A DNA stretch of 64,000 nt from Nocardia sp. NRRL S-836 (GTDB taxonomy: Bacteria; Actinomycetota; Actinomycetes; Mycobacteriales; Pseudonocardiaceae): assembly GCF_001279525.1 (NCBI RefSeq), contig NZ_LGDY01000121.1, positions 1-64,000 of the forward strand, in the 5' to 3' direction. Below the pieces are notes generated by a model. It had not been told where the DNA came from. It did no database searches and was given only the letters and a program-made list of their open reading frames with translations. Below, in pieces: positions 53,958 through 62,618 of this stretch. Made by a program: the position numbers and the translations under genes. Every line of letters starts with the position of its first letter. Within the stretch, counting starts at the first letter, position 1.

Positions 53958-55106
53958 ATGCGAACCAAGACCGTGCGCGTCCTCCTGGTAGAGGACGACG
54001 ATGGCGACGCCGTGCTCGTCGAGGCCCTCCTCGACGAGGTGAACGCGCCGTTCGTCATCTCGCGCGCCCACACACTGGCACAGGCCGAGGCCATGCTCGG
54101 CGACGCCGAGTGCGTGCTGCTCGACCTGGGACTGCCCGACTCCCAGGGGCTCGACGGCCTGCACCGGCTGCTCCAGAAGCCGAACTCGCCGGCGATCCTG
54201 GTCCTCACCGGCCTGGACGACGAACGCGAGGGCATCGAGGCGGTGTCGGCGGGCGCCGAGGACTACCTCATCAAGGGGCAGGTCGACGGCGAGCTGCTGA
54301 TGCGGGGTGTGCGGTACGCGGTCGAACGGCGCCGCGCCGACCACGCCCAGTTCCAGCTGCGCGAGGCGAAGCTGCTCGCGGCGGAACGGGCCCGCCTGGA
54401 ACGCGGTCTGCTCCCTCCCCCGCTGCTCAAGGGCTCCGACCTCGACCTGGAGGTCCGCTACCAGCCCGGTGGCCAGCGGATGCTGCTCGGCGGTGACTTC
54501 TACGACGCGGTGGGCCTGCCCGACGGCACGGTGCACGCGATCATCGGCGACGTCTGCGGCCACGGCCCGGACGAGGCGGCGCTGGGCGTCTGCCTGCGGA
54601 TCGCGTGGCGTGCGCTGGTGCTCGCCGGCGAGCCGGCCGAGAAGGTGCTGAGGACACTCGACCAGGTGCTGGTCGCGGAACGGCACGGCGAGGGCATCTT
54701 CACCACGGCCTGCATGGTCACCGTGGCACCGGACCGGCGCTCGGCGCGCTACTTCCTGGCCGGGCACCCCGAGCCGCTGCTCGTCGCGGGCCGCCAGATC
54801 GTGGACCTGCCGCAGTCGAAGATCGGCGTGCCGCTGGGCGTGCTGCCCGACTACGCGTGGACCGGCGTGGACGTGCCCCTTCCGCCCGGCTGGTCGCTCG
54901 TCTGCTACACCGACGGGCTGATCGAGGGCCGGGTGCCCGACGACACCGACCGGCTCGGCGTCGAGCGCCTGTGCGAGATCGTGCACCGGCAGCTGGCGGT
55001 GGACCCCTCGTCGTGGCTGGACCCGGTGATCGCCGAGGTCACCCGGCTCAACGGCGGGGAGCTCGACGACGACATGGCCGTGCTGCTGCTGAAGGACCCC
55101 CAGTGA
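53958..55106 (+). CDS. Response-regulator receiver fused to PP2C-type (SpoIIE) phosphatase
   Basis: A 382-residue RsbU/RssB-like protein: receiver domain ~1-125 (VLLVEDDDGDAVLVEALLDE, phospho-acceptor in CVLLDLGLPDSQG, IKGQV), coiled-coil linker (ADHAQFQLREAKLLAAERAR), and PP2C SpoIIE domain ~165-380 (GGDFYDAVGLPDG with metal-binding Asp, IIGDVCGHGPDEA, LVCYTDGLIEGR, LDDDMAVLLL). Such fusions dephosphorylate an anti-anti-sigma factor when phosphorylated, here by the following kinase. A TAAAGT -10 lies 10 nt upstream, so the message is near-leaderless. It overlaps the kinase gene by GTGA. Confidence 0.92.
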   Translation: MRTKTVRVLLVEDDDGDAVLVEALLDEVNAPFVISRAHTLAQAEAMLGDAECVLLDLGLPDSQGLDGLHRLLQKPNSPAILVLTGLDDEREGIEAVSAGAEDYLIKGQVDGELLMRGVRYAVERRRADHAQFQLREAKLLAAERARLERGLLPPPLLKGSDLDLEVRYQPGGQRMLLGGDFYDAVGLPDGTVHAIIGDVCGHGPDEAALGVCLRIAWRALVLAGEPAEKVLRTLDQVLVAERHGEGIFTTACMVTVAPDRRSARYFLAGHPEPLLVAGRQIVDLPQSKIGVPLGVLPDYAWTGVDVPLPPGWSLVCYTDGLIEGRVPDDTDRLGVERLCEIVHRQLAVDPSSWLDPVIAEVTRLNGGELDDDMAVLLLKDPQ

Positions 55107-56635
55107 ACCTGCCCGACCGGGTACCGGCCAGCCGAATGCTGGTCACCATCTCCACGGTGCTGCTCGTGATGACCGCGGTCGCGATCTCCTCGACCGTGCT
55201 CGCCCTGGACACGCTCTCCACCGAACGCGAGCGCGCCGTCGACGCCATCGAACCGGCCGCGCGTGAGGCCAAGGACCTCAACCGGGCGTTGCTGGACCAG
55301 GAGACCGGCGTGCGCGGCTACGCGCTCACCGGTGACCTGTCGTTCCTCACGCCCTACGGCGAGGGCCAGGAGGCGGAGCGGAGGTCCGCGGACACCGTGC
55401 GCCGGCTCATCGGCGACCCGAACGGCCGGGTGGAGCGCATCGAGTCGCTGGCGCGGCAGTGGCGTGAGGAGTACGCGGAGCTCACGGTCGCGAACATCCG
55501 CCACTCCGGCCCGGCGCTGGCGCCCCCGCGGGACACCGACCGCGGCAAGGTGCTGTTCGACCAGATCCGCGAGCAGCAGACCGGGCTGCAGTCCGACATC
55601 AGCGAGCTCGGCCGCACCGCCCGCGCCGACCTGGGCCACGCGGCGAACGTGGTGCTGTGGCTGGTCATCGGCATGGGCGTGCTGCTGGTCGTGGTGATCG
55701 GCGGCCTGTCGCTGCTGCTGCACCGACTGCTGATCGGACCGCTCGGCAGCCTCGCCGCGCAGGTCAGGCAGGTCGCGTCCGGCGACTTCCGGCACGAGAT
55801 CGACGTGCACGGCCCGCGCGAGACGGTGATGCTCGGCGAGGACGTCAACGCGATGCGCCACCGCATCGTGCAGGAGCTCGCGACCCTCGACGAGGCGAAG
55901 ACCGAGCTGCAGCGCTCGAACAGCGAGCTGGAGCAGTTCGCGTACGTGGCCTCGCACGACCTGCAAGAGCCGCTGCGCAAGGTGGCGTCGTTCTGCCAGC
56001 TGCTGCAACGCCGTTACGGCGGCCAGCTGGACGAACGCGCCGACCAGTACATCGACTTCGCCGTCGACGGCGCGAAGCGGATGCAGGGACTGATCAACGA
56101 CCTGCTGGCGTTCTCCCGCGTCGGCCGCATCACGCGCGAACGCACGATGGTCGACCTCAACCAGACCGTGCACCAGCTGCTGGACAGCTTCTCCGACCGC
56201 ATCGAGGAGACCGGCGCGACCGTCGTGGTCGGCGACCTGCCGTCCGTGCGCGGCGAGGCGACCCTGCTCAGCGCGGTGTTCCAGAACCTGATGAGCAACG
56301 CGCTGAAGTTCCGCGGCCAGGACGCCCCGGTCATCTCCATCGAGGCGGAACGCGACGGCGACATGTGGAAGTTCGCGGTCCAGGACAACGGCATCGGCAT
56401 CGAGCCGGAGTACGCTGACCGGATCTTCGTCATCTTCCAGCGCCTGCACCCCAAGGACGCGTATCCGGGCACGGGCATCGGACTGGCGATGTGCCGGAAG
56501 ATCGTCGAATACCACGGCGGCACGATCTGGCTGAAAACCGATGTGGACTCCGGTACGCGCTTCGAGTTCACGCTGCCCGCCGTACCCGAGACACCGGCTG
56601 TGGCCGACACACCGTCTGAGGACACGAATGAATGA
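55103..56635 (+). CDS. CHASE3/HAMP sensor histidine kinase
   Basis: A 510-residue membrane kinase: TM1 (~11-33), an extracytoplasmic CHASE3-like helical domain with [20 protein letters not shown]2 (~188-210, [20 protein letters not shown]), HAMP, coiled coil, HisKA with [20 protein letters not shown] (phytochrome-like H-box) and HATPase ([40 protein letters not shown]). The GTG start overlaps the phosphatase stop; its end overlaps the Rcp1-like gene by 8 bp. CHASE3 domains sense unidentified external signals. Likely phosphorylates both flanking receivers. Confidence 0.92.
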   Translation: MNLPDRVPASRMLVTISTVLLVMTAVAISSTVLALDTLSTERERAVDAIEPAAREAKDLNRALLDQETGVRGYALTGDLSFLTPYGEGQEAERRSADTVRRLIGDPNGRVERIESLARQWREEYAELTVANIRHSGPALAPPRDTDRGKVLFDQIREQQTGLQSDISELGRTARADLGHAANVVLWLVIGMGVLLVVVIGGLSLLLHRLLIGPLGSLAAQVRQVASGDFRHEIDVHGPRETVMLGEDVNAMRHRIVQELATLDEAKTELQRSNSELEQFAYVASHDLQEPLRKVASFCQLLQRRYGGQLDERADQYIDFAVDGAKRMQGLINDLLAFSRVGRITRERTMVDLNQTVHQLLDSFSDRIEETGATVVVGDLPSVRGEATLLSAVFQNLMSNALKFRGQDAPVISIEAERDGDMWKFAVQDNGIGIEPEYADRIFVIFQRLHPKDAYPGTGIGLAMCRKIVEYHGGTIWLKTDVDSGTRFEFTLPAVPETPAVADTPSEDTNE

Positions 56636-57068
56636 CTCACCGTTGACCGTGATCGACGTCCTGCTGGTCGAGGACGACCCCGGCGACGCGCTGATGACGC
56701 AGGAGGCGTTCGAGCACCACAAGATCCGCAACCAGCTGCACGTGGTGAAGGACGGCGTGGAGGCGCTGGAGTTCCTGCGCCGTGAGGGCCAGTACGCCGA
56801 CGCGCCGCGGCCGGGCCTGATCCTGCTCGACCTCAACCTGCCCCGCAAGGACGGCCGCGAGGTGCTGGCCGAGATCAAGGCGGACGCCGAGCTGCGGTCC
56901 ATCCCCGTGGTGGTGCTGACGACGTCGGAGGCGGAGGAGGACATCCTGCGCAGCTACAGCCTGTACGCGAACGCCTACGTCACCAAGCCGGTGGACTTCG
57001 ACCGGTTCATCGACGTCGTGCGGCAGATCGACGACTTCTTCGTCACCGTGGTGAAGCTGCCGCGCTGA
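56628..57068 (+). CDS. Rcp1-like single-domain response regulator
   Basis: A 146-residue CheY/Rcp1-type receiver: acidic pocket [20 protein letters not shown], phospho-acceptor Asp in [13 protein letters not shown], Thr in [13 protein letters not shown] and Lys in AYVTKPVDF. There is no output domain, as in Rcp1, the partner of phytochrome kinases, matching the phytochrome-like H-box of the adjacent kinase. It could relay phosphate to the phosphatase. It overlaps the kinase gene by 8 bp. Confidence 0.92.
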   Translation: MNDSPLTVIDVLLVEDDPGDALMTQEAFEHHKIRNQLHVVKDGVEALEFLRREGQYADAPRPGLILLDLNLPRKDGREVLAEIKADAELRSIPVVVLTTSEAEEDILRSYSLYANAYVTKPVDFDRFIDVVRQIDDFFVTVVKLPR

Positions 57069-57150
57069 TCACCGCCGCGCTGGTGGCTCGTCTTCCGCGC
57101 TCCCGCGCAGCGAGCCGCCGGCGTGGTGCGGCAGGTCGTCATCGAACGTC

Positions 57151-57175
57151 ACGCGTCCGGGTGAGCCGGACGCGT
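57151..57175. terminator. 10-bp-arm hairpin
   Basis: Arms ACGCGTCCGG (57151-57160) and CCGGACGCGT (57166-57175), loop 5 nt, between the Rcp1-like gene and the convergent 43-residue ORF. Probably bidirectional. Confidence 0.75.
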
Positions 57176-57192
57176 CGAGCACATCGGGACTG

Positions 57193-57324
57193 TCAGTCGA
57201 CGCTCAGCACGATCAACGGGTCGTCGTCCGCCTGGACGACCCACTGCTGCTCTTCGCGCGGTTCGGGGATCACGGGCGCCCATATGCCGTCGCCACCGGG
57301 CCTGGTTTCCTTCGGCAGTGTCAT
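57193..57324 (-). CDS. 43-residue ORF coupled to the acyltransferase gene
   Basis: A 43-residue soluble acidic protein (MTLPKETRPGGDGIWAPVIP, then EPREEQQWVVQ and a DDDPLIVLSVD end) with no recognised family. Its ATG overlaps the acyltransferase stop by ATGA (57321-57324), the same coupling seen in many genes here, and it ends 18 nt before a hairpin, so it is probably translated. Coding-like GC at third positions supports it. Function unknown; it may modulate the acyltransferase. Confidence 0.6.
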   Translation of the reverse strand: MTLPKETRPGGDGIWAPVIPEPREEQQWVVQADDDPLIVLSVD

Positions 57325-58046
57325 GCACTTCGGCTACCCGCTTGCTGGGAACGTATGCCGGACAGCATCGTCGTAATCGCGTCCATGACCCGCGAGGTCG
57401 CCTCGGCGAGCACCTCGGTGGTCAGTTCCAGGTCGTAGAGGTCGCTCAGATCGACCGGTGCCCCGGCCACGACCTCGACCTTCTTGCGCGGCAGCAGCCT
57501 GGGCAGGACCGTGCCCCTGGGCAGCAGGTCCTGCGTGCCCCACTCCGCGACCGGGACGACCGGCACGCGGCTCTCCAGCGCCATCCGCGCCACGCCGGAC
57601 TTGCCCCTCATCGGCCAGTTGTCGGGGTCGGTGGTGAAGGTGCCCTCGGGGAACACCATCACGCACTCCCCCGCCTTGAGCGCCTCGACGGCCGGGCGCA
57701 GGGCCTGGGCGGCCTTCACGGTGCCGCGTTCGACCGGGATGTGGCCGCCGGAGCGCATCACCCGGCCGAACAGCGGCAGCCGCCACAGGGACGCCTTGGC
57801 GAGGATGCGCGGGACCCGGTTCGACAGCAGCGCGAAGACGACGGCGGCGACCGTGTCGGAGTTGGACAGGTGGTTGAACGCGAGGATCACGCCGCCGCTG
57901 CCGGGCACGTGCTGACGGCCGCGCACGCGCAGACGGACGAACACCACGACGATCGGCCACAGGACGTCGATGGCCAGCGAGAACCAGAAACCTCTGCCCC
58001 TGCGTGGCATCTTCCACGTCCAGGCGGCGAGCTCGAGCGGAGTCAC
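57321..58046 (-). CDS. 1-acyl-sn-glycerol-3-phosphate acyltransferase (PlsC-like)
   Basis: A 241-residue membrane-associated acyltransferase: N-terminal hydrophobic region (FWFSLAIDVLWPIVVVFVRL), catalytic HX4D motif in LAFNHLSNSD, and the second motif VMFPEGTFTTD. It transfers an acyl group to lysophosphatidic acid in phospholipid synthesis. The ATG at 58046 fits the family. It is the first gene of a two-gene unit with the 43-residue ORF. Confidence 0.92.
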   Translation of the reverse strand: MTPLELAAWTWKMPRRGRGFWFSLAIDVLWPIVVVFVRLRVRGRQHVPGSGGVILAFNHLSNSDTVAAVVFALLSNRVPRILAKASLWRLPLFGRVMRSGGHIPVERGTVKAAQALRPAVEALKAGECVMVFPEGTFTTDPDNWPMRGKSGVARMALESRVPVVPVAEWGTQDLLPRGTVLPRLLPRKKVEVVAGAPVDLSDLYDLELTTEVLAEATSRVMDAITTMLSGIRSQQAGSRSA

Positions 58047-58094
58047 GGGTGGTATTCCAACACGCGGACCCGGGACAGGTCCCCGATCCGGCGG

Positions 58095-59417
58095 TCAGGA
58101 ACCGACGCGACGATCGACGATCGTGACCGTCGGGCGGGCGTACCGGTCGAGTGCTGCCTGCGCCTCGCCCAGCTCGGCTTCTCCCGCTCTCCCGGCGATG
58201 TCGTCGAGAACGGGCTCGAGCCTGCGCTCGGTCAGTCGTTTGACGACGCTTTCGGTCATGCCCGTGATGCCGGCGTCGTTGGCCACCGCGGTCACCTCCG
58301 GGTCGGGGCGCTCGCCGGCCGGTGCCCGACGACGTCGGGGAACGAAGAGGAACCTCCTCGCCAGGCCCAGGTGCGCGGCCGCGCACAGGCCTGCCGCACG
58401 GTGGACAGCCCGTACCGCGAGCACGCCGGAGAGCAGTCGAGTTCGCCGGCTGTCGTGGCCGGATGAGAGGCGGTGCAGGCAGGCTTGTCGCACGACCTGC
58501 TCCAGGGAGGGAGACCGGATGGCGTCTTCGACGCCTCGTACGTCCCCTTCCAGCAGCTGTGGGTACCTCCGGCGCACCTGAGCCACGTACTCGGGCGAGC
58601 GCTGACCCAGCATCATGTCGCGCTTGAGCCACTCCGCTTCGTGCGGACCGCTGGGGGCCTCCGTCCCGGGGTCCCAGGGAACGCCGTACTGGCGGATCTC
58701 ACCCATGAAGACCTCGACCGACATGGATCCGCCGCCGACCGGCCGCCTGACGGTGAACGAGCGCATTTCTTCGCGCATTCTGTCGATCAGCTCCGTGGCG
58801 AGGAGAGCTCGCCGGACGAACTCCGGGGATTCCACCTCCACCTCACCGGAGATCAGCGGCGACAGCGAATCATTGGCGGCGGCACCGAGTGCGACGCTTT
58901 TCTTGAACAGCCTCCAGAGATTCGACTCGTCGCTCGTGCCCGTCCAGGTCCTCGTTCTTCCGTCGCTGTACGCGGATGCGATTCGGGTGTCCGGCATGCC
59001 ATCGGCGCTCACGACGACCGTGGGCGCGTTCCACGTGATGATGGACGCGAAAGCCTGGCGTGGCGGGTGACCGGCTCCGGATGCTTGCGCCAGGTCGGCG
59101 TAGTAGCGCCGGAACGCGTACCCGGACCGCCCGGCGCGGAGGTCCCCGAACGCCTGCTCGACCTCCTGCCCGGTCTCCACGGCGAACCGTGCCACCGCGC
59201 TGCCGCAGAACCCCAGGCCGACGAGCAACCGCCGCACGTCGTCCCGGCTGAGCTCCGCCACCTCGGGCAGCTCGGCGAGCACCTCGGAACTCAGCTCTTT
59301 CACGAAGACCTCTGCCGCCGCCGCGCTTTTCCCGGCACCCCGGGCCGCCGGAGGAAGACGCCGCAGAATCCACTCGTCTGCTCGGGCGACGGCTCCCGAA
59401 GTCGCTGAATGAACCAT
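58095..59417 (-). CDS. Unrecognised 440-residue protein
   Basis: A soluble, probably cytoplasmic protein I cannot assign. Residues ~1-330 look mainly helical (EVFVKELSSEVLAELPEVAE, GSAVARFAVETGQEVEQAFG, AFRRYYADLAQASG). A region near ~335-385 is Leu/Ala/Arg-rich (LLSGVLAVRAVHRAAGLCAA) and could associate with membranes, followed by an Arg-rich stretch and a charged C-terminus. No enzymatic motif or cysteine cluster was seen. The ATG at 59417 is favoured over one 78 nt upstream, which lies in AT-richer promoter-like DNA. Its codon use looks slightly less GC-biased than that of its neighbours. Monocistronic, minus strand. Confidence 0.65.
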   Translation of the reverse strand: MVHSATSGAVARADEWILRRLPPAARGAGKSAAAAEVFVKELSSEVLAELPEVAELSRDDVRRLLVGLGFCGSAVARFAVETGQEVEQAFGDLRAGRSGYAFRRYYADLAQASGAGHPPRQAFASIITWNAPTVVVSADGMPDTRIASAYSDGRTRTWTGTSDESNLWRLFKKSVALGAAANDSLSPLISGEVEVESPEFVRRALLATELIDRMREEMRSFTVRRPVGGGSMSVEVFMGEIRQYGVPWDPGTEAPSGPHEAEWLKRDMMLGQRSPEYVAQVRRRYPQLLEGDVRGVEDAIRSPSLEQVVRQACLHRLSSGHDSRRTRLLSGVLAVRAVHRAAGLCAAAHLGLARRFLFVPRRRRAPAGERPDPEVTAVANDAGITGMTESVVKRLTERRLEPVLDDIAGRAGEAELGEAQAALDRYARPTVTIVDRRVGS

Positions 59418-59556
59418 CGCAAACTCCGACCGGAATCCGACGAGTCGACAATAAAGAGATGACGTCGACTGTAGTTTCCCCGCCGGGCAGAACACAGCGA
59501 AAACGAGGGAATGCCCGTTCGGTCGTCAGCCTTGCCCGAAACCCCTTCAGACGCGG

Positions 59557-60546
59557 TCAGGGCAGGTACTCGAACACGCCCCCGGACTCCGTCCGCGTCA
59601 GTTGACCACGTTCGACGAGAACGTCGAGGTGCGCGGCCGTCTCGCCGATGGCCAGCACCTGGTTGAACATGTCGAGGTCGTCGAACCGGCGCTGGCGGCG
59701 GGTCCAGCCGATCTTGCGGGCGGTCTCGAACGCGGTGCCCGCGACGGCCTTGCCGATCTCCTCCAGGCGCTGCTCGTGGAAGTGCAGCAACTCGTCCACG
59801 CGGGCGTGCGAGCTGTCGGTCACCGGGCCGTGCGCGGGCAACAGCTTGAGGTCCGGCAACGTGCGGGTGAGCCGCAACGAGGTCATGTAGTCACCCAGCG
59901 GCAGTGCGGGGCGCAACGGCTCGAAGCCGATCGACGGGGTGATGTGCGGCAGCACGTGGTCGCCGGAGAACAGCACCTTCGCGGTGTGGTCGACGAACAC
60001 GACGTGGCCGCGGGTGTGTCCTGGCGTCGGGACGACCTCCAGCCGGCGGTGTTCGAGGTCGAGGGTCGACGCCGTGAGCCACTCGTCGGGTTCCTCGTAG
60101 TCGCGCAGGGCCTCACCGCGGTCGACGTGGTGCATGATCTTGATCCACGTCTCCGCCAGCTCGCCGGCACCCCATTTGCGCAGGTCGTCAACGTGCTGGT
60201 CGTCCTGGCCGTGCAGCATGTGCCGCAACGACGGCTGCTCACCGAGGCCCAGTCCGATCCGGCTGCCGAACAGCCGCCGCAGCGACACCGCCATCGTGAA
60301 GTGGTCGCGGTGCACGTGCGTGACGAGGAACCTGCGGATGTCCTCGAAGCCCTTGCCGAGGGTGCCGAGCGCGGCTTCGAGCTGGTCGCGGGCCTCGTCG
60401 AGCGCCCAGCCCGAGTCGATCATGACCAGGCCGTCGCCGTCCTCGATCGCGTACACGTTGACCGCGCGCAGGCCGTCGTTCGGCAGCGGCAGCGGGATGC
60501 GGTGCACGCCTGGTGCCACCTCGAACGCGCCCGGTTCACTCCACAC
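59557..60546 (-). CDS. MBL-fold metallohydrolase (glyoxalase II/SdsA-like)
   Basis: A 329-residue metallo-beta-lactamase-fold hydrolase: zinc motif THVHRDHF (HxHxDH), third His in TPGHTRGHVVF and Asp in FSGDHVLPH, with a C-terminal helical domain (HFHEQRLEEIGKAV ... WTRRQRRFDDLDMFNQVLAI) that links to the LACTB2/PNKD-like group. It hydrolyses thioesters or other small substrates. The GTG start at 60546 has an AGGTGAG-type site. A LacI-like half palindrome lies in the 34-nt gap to the upstream GNAT gene. Confidence 0.9.
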   Translation of the reverse strand: MWSEPGAFEVAPGVHRIPLPLPNDGLRAVNVYAIEDGDGLVMIDSGWALDEARDQLEAALGTLGKGFEDIRRFLVTHVHRDHFTMAVSLRRLFGSRIGLGLGEQPSLRHMLHGQDDQHVDDLRKWGAGELAETWIKIMHHVDRGEALRDYEEPDEWLTASTLDLEHRRLEVVPTPGHTRGHVVFVDHTAKVLFSGDHVLPHITPSIGFEPLRPALPLGDYMTSLRLTRTLPDLKLLPAHGPVTDSSHARVDELLHFHEQRLEEIGKAVAGTAFETARKIGWTRRQRRFDDLDMFNQVLAIGETAAHLDVLVERGQLTRTESGGVFEYLP

Positions 60547-60560
60547 GCCCGCTCACCTCA

Positions 60561-60576
60561 TTGTTAGCGCTTGCAA
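60561..60576. promoter_or_regulatory. LacI-family-like operator
   Basis: TTGTTAGCGCTTGCAA, a near-palindrome centred on GCGC, resembles LacI-family operators. It lies 15 nt upstream of the MBL hydrolase GTG, between that gene and the end of the GNAT gene. No LacI gene is present in the window. Confidence 0.4.
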
Positions 60577-60580
60577 CTAT

Positions 60581-60859
60581 CTACCGGACGGTAACACGGT
60601 ATTCGGGGTGTTTGTCGATGTACTTCGCCACGAACGGGCACAGCGGTGAAACCTTTACCCCACGGGCCTGAACATCGTCCAGCGCGAACTTCGCGAGCTG
60701 GCCACCGAGCCCCTGCCCGGCGTAGGCGTCGTCGACCTCGGTGTGCACGAGGGCGAGGACGCCGTCCACGGTCCGGTACTCCAGGAAACCGGCGAGCTGA
60801 CCGTCGACGTGGACCTCGTAGCGGCTCTCGGCCTCGTTGTTGGTGACCATGTCGACCAT
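60581..60859 (-). CDS. Small GNAT-like N-acetyltransferase (YjdJ type)
   Basis: A 92-residue single-domain protein of the short GNAT group: RYEVHVDGQLAGFLEYRT, acetyl-CoA motif DDAYAGQGLGGQLAKFALDD and GVKVSPLCPFVAKYIDKHPEY, the conserved Cys-Pro-Phe-Val end of YjdJ/NATD1-like proteins. Function unknown beyond presumed acyl-CoA binding. It is divergent from the LLM monooxygenase by only ~21 nt and is followed by the MBL hydrolase on the same strand. Confidence 0.85.
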   Translation of the reverse strand: MVDMVTNNEAESRYEVHVDGQLAGFLEYRTVDGVLALVHTEVDDAYAGQGLGGQLAKFALDDVQARGVKVSPLCPFVAKYIDKHPEYRVTVR

Positions 60860-60880
60860 CTAACCCCGCGCGCTGGAAAA

Positions 60881-61867
60881 ATGACGGCCATGGACGTCTA
60901 CCTGCTGATCCTCGGCGATCACCTGCCCAACCCGTGCACGGGGCGGGAGGTGCCGCAGGCCGACCGGCTGCGGGCGATGGTCGAGCAGGCCGTGGTGGCC
61001 GAGGAGGCCGGTTTCGCCGGCGTCGCGATCGGCGAGCACCACTTCACCCGCTACATCGTGTCCGCGCCCGAGCTGCTGCTCGCGGCAGTGGCGGCGCGGA
61101 CGTCCACGCTGCGGCTGTCCACCGGCGTCACGCTGCTCGCCCACCGCGACCCCGTGCTGGTGGCCGAGGCGCTGGCCACGCTCGACGTGCTGTCGAACGG
61201 CCGCGCCGAGCTGATCGTGGCGCGCGGGGTGGACCAGCAGACCGACGCGGCGTTCGGGGTGCAGCCCGGTGAGCTGCGGGCCCGGTTCGAGGAGCACCTG
61301 CGGCTGCTGCTCAAGCTGCTGGAGGAGCCGGAGGTGAGCTGGGACGGGCGGTTCCGCGGCCAGCTGACCGAGGTGACGACGACGCCGCGGCCGGTGCAGA
61401 CACCGCGGCCGACGGTGTGGATCGGGTCGGGGTCGGCGGTGTCGGCCGACCTGGGCGCGGAGCTGGAGATGCCGCTGATGCTGCCGTCGACGTTGCGCGA
61501 CCCGTCGATCTACCTGGAGGTGGTGCAGCGGTACCGGGAACGCTTCCCCACCGGCCGGGTCGGGGTGCCCAGCCACGTGTTCGTGGCGGAGGCGGACGCG
61601 CGGGAACGCTGGCGGCCGCACCTGGCCGAGTACGCGCGGTTCGCCGATCCGTGGCGCGGGGACGGTGACATCGATGTCGACGAGATCATGTCGGGCGCGG
61701 CGGTCTGCGGGACGCCGGACGAGGTGGCGGAGCGGCTGAACGCGTTGGCGCGCACGCTGTCCATCGACACGCACCTGGTGATGGTGGACATCGGCGGCAT
61801 GCCGCACGAATCGGTCATCGAGACGATCCGGCTGTTCGGTGCCGAGGTGCTGCCGAAACTTGTTTAA
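60881..61867 (+). CDS. LLM-class flavin-dependent monooxygenase
   Basis: A 328-residue bacterial-luciferase-fold enzyme: EEAGFAGVAIGEHHFTRYIV (the typical EHH metal/flavin segment), LSTGVTLLAHRDPVLVAEAL, LIVARGVD and WIGSGSAVSADLG. It uses FMNH2 or F420H2 and O2 on small substrates. ATGs at 60881 and 60890 are both possible; the first is listed. Only 21 nt separate it from the divergent GNAT gene, so promoters overlap. Confidence 0.88.
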   Translation: MTAMDVYLLILGDHLPNPCTGREVPQADRLRAMVEQAVVAEEAGFAGVAIGEHHFTRYIVSAPELLLAAVAARTSTLRLSTGVTLLAHRDPVLVAEALATLDVLSNGRAELIVARGVDQQTDAAFGVQPGELRARFEEHLRLLLKLLEEPEVSWDGRFRGQLTEVTTTPRPVQTPRPTVWIGSGSAVSADLGAELEMPLMLPSTLRDPSIYLEVVQRYRERFPTGRVGVPSHVFVAEADARERWRPHLAEYARFADPWRGDGDIDVDEIMSGAAVCGTPDEVAERLNALARTLSIDTHLVMVDIGGMPHESVIETIRLFGAEVLPKLV

Positions 61868-61913
61868 CACCAACGGCGCCAAGGCTTAACACGCGGCGAC
61901 CAGGATTCGTCGC

Positions 61914-62399
61914 GTGGGCATCACCGTCATCGGCATCACGCACCCCGACCAGGTCGAGGCACTCCCCGGCGGCACGAACGTGCTGGTGCTGGCCGACGAC
62001 GGCACGTTCGCCGACGAGTTCCTCGACACCGACCTCGGCGCGCACCAGCTGGTGGTGCGCGCCTCCGGGCGCGGGTCGGCGTTCTTCGCGGTGGCGGACA
62101 AGGCCCGCGAGCTGGGTGCGGATCGGATCCTCTTCGGTGGTGCGCACGACACCGCCGCCTCGTTCGTCACCGGGGAGGATCCCGTGCTCGTGCTGGGCGT
62201 GCGCCCGCCGGGCGGCCCGATCGCGCTCAACGCCGCGTTCTCGCGGTGGCTGGACCGCTGGCCGCGGCCGGCGAACGCCTACCGCGGCGACGTGGACCAC
62301 TGGCTCGCCGCGAACGCGCTGCGCGAAGGCCTGCGGGTGGAGTTGGTTTCGTGGCGGATGGAACCGACCGTCCCCATGCGACGGAAGTTGACGGCCTGA
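61914..62399 (+). CDS. Unrecognised 161-residue protein
   Basis: A soluble alpha/beta protein: short strands at the N-terminus (ITVIGITHPDQVEALPGGTN, VLVLADDGTF), a middle helix (FFAVADKARELGADRILFGG) and a C-terminal Trp-rich region (FSRWLDRWPRPANAYRGDVD). The pattern suggests a Rossmann-like fold, but no family is recognised. The start is GTG at 61914, in a small imperfect hairpin (61890-61914) that may affect initiation. It follows the monooxygenase by 46 nt on the same strand, possibly co-transcribed. Confidence 0.65.
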   Translation: MGITVIGITHPDQVEALPGGTNVLVLADDGTFADEFLDTDLGAHQLVVRASGRGSAFFAVADKARELGADRILFGGAHDTAASFVTGEDPVLVLGVRPPGGPIALNAAFSRWLDRWPRPANAYRGDVDHWLAANALREGLRVELVSWRMEPTVPMRRKLTA

Positions 62400-62478
62400 T
62401 CATCCGAAGGCGGAAGACAGTGTGCCGCCGGTGAAATACCGTTCCCCCGTCACCACGCGATGACGCGCACGCACAGCA

Positions 62479-62555
62479 GCTGAGAGGTTTCTCAGCGTGC
62501 CCGTGCTGGGGTGTGGGCACACTGGTTTCAGGGTGATCTCAGGGGAAGACCTGAG
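62479..62555. promoter_or_regulatory. Two small palindromes upstream of the ABC transporter operon
   Basis: GCTGAGA-GGTT-TCTCAGC (62479-62496) and CTCAGG-N6-CCTGAG (62538-62555) lie 60-140 nt before the ABC ATPase start in a 219-nt gene-free gap. They share the CTCAG core and could be two copies of one operator, e.g. for a response regulator. No TSS motif is clear. Confidence 0.4.
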
Positions 62556-62618
62556 CCTCCGGTGTGGCCGCGCCACCGAAGATGGTGCGCAAGGAACTCC
62601 ACAGGAGGGGACAGACAG

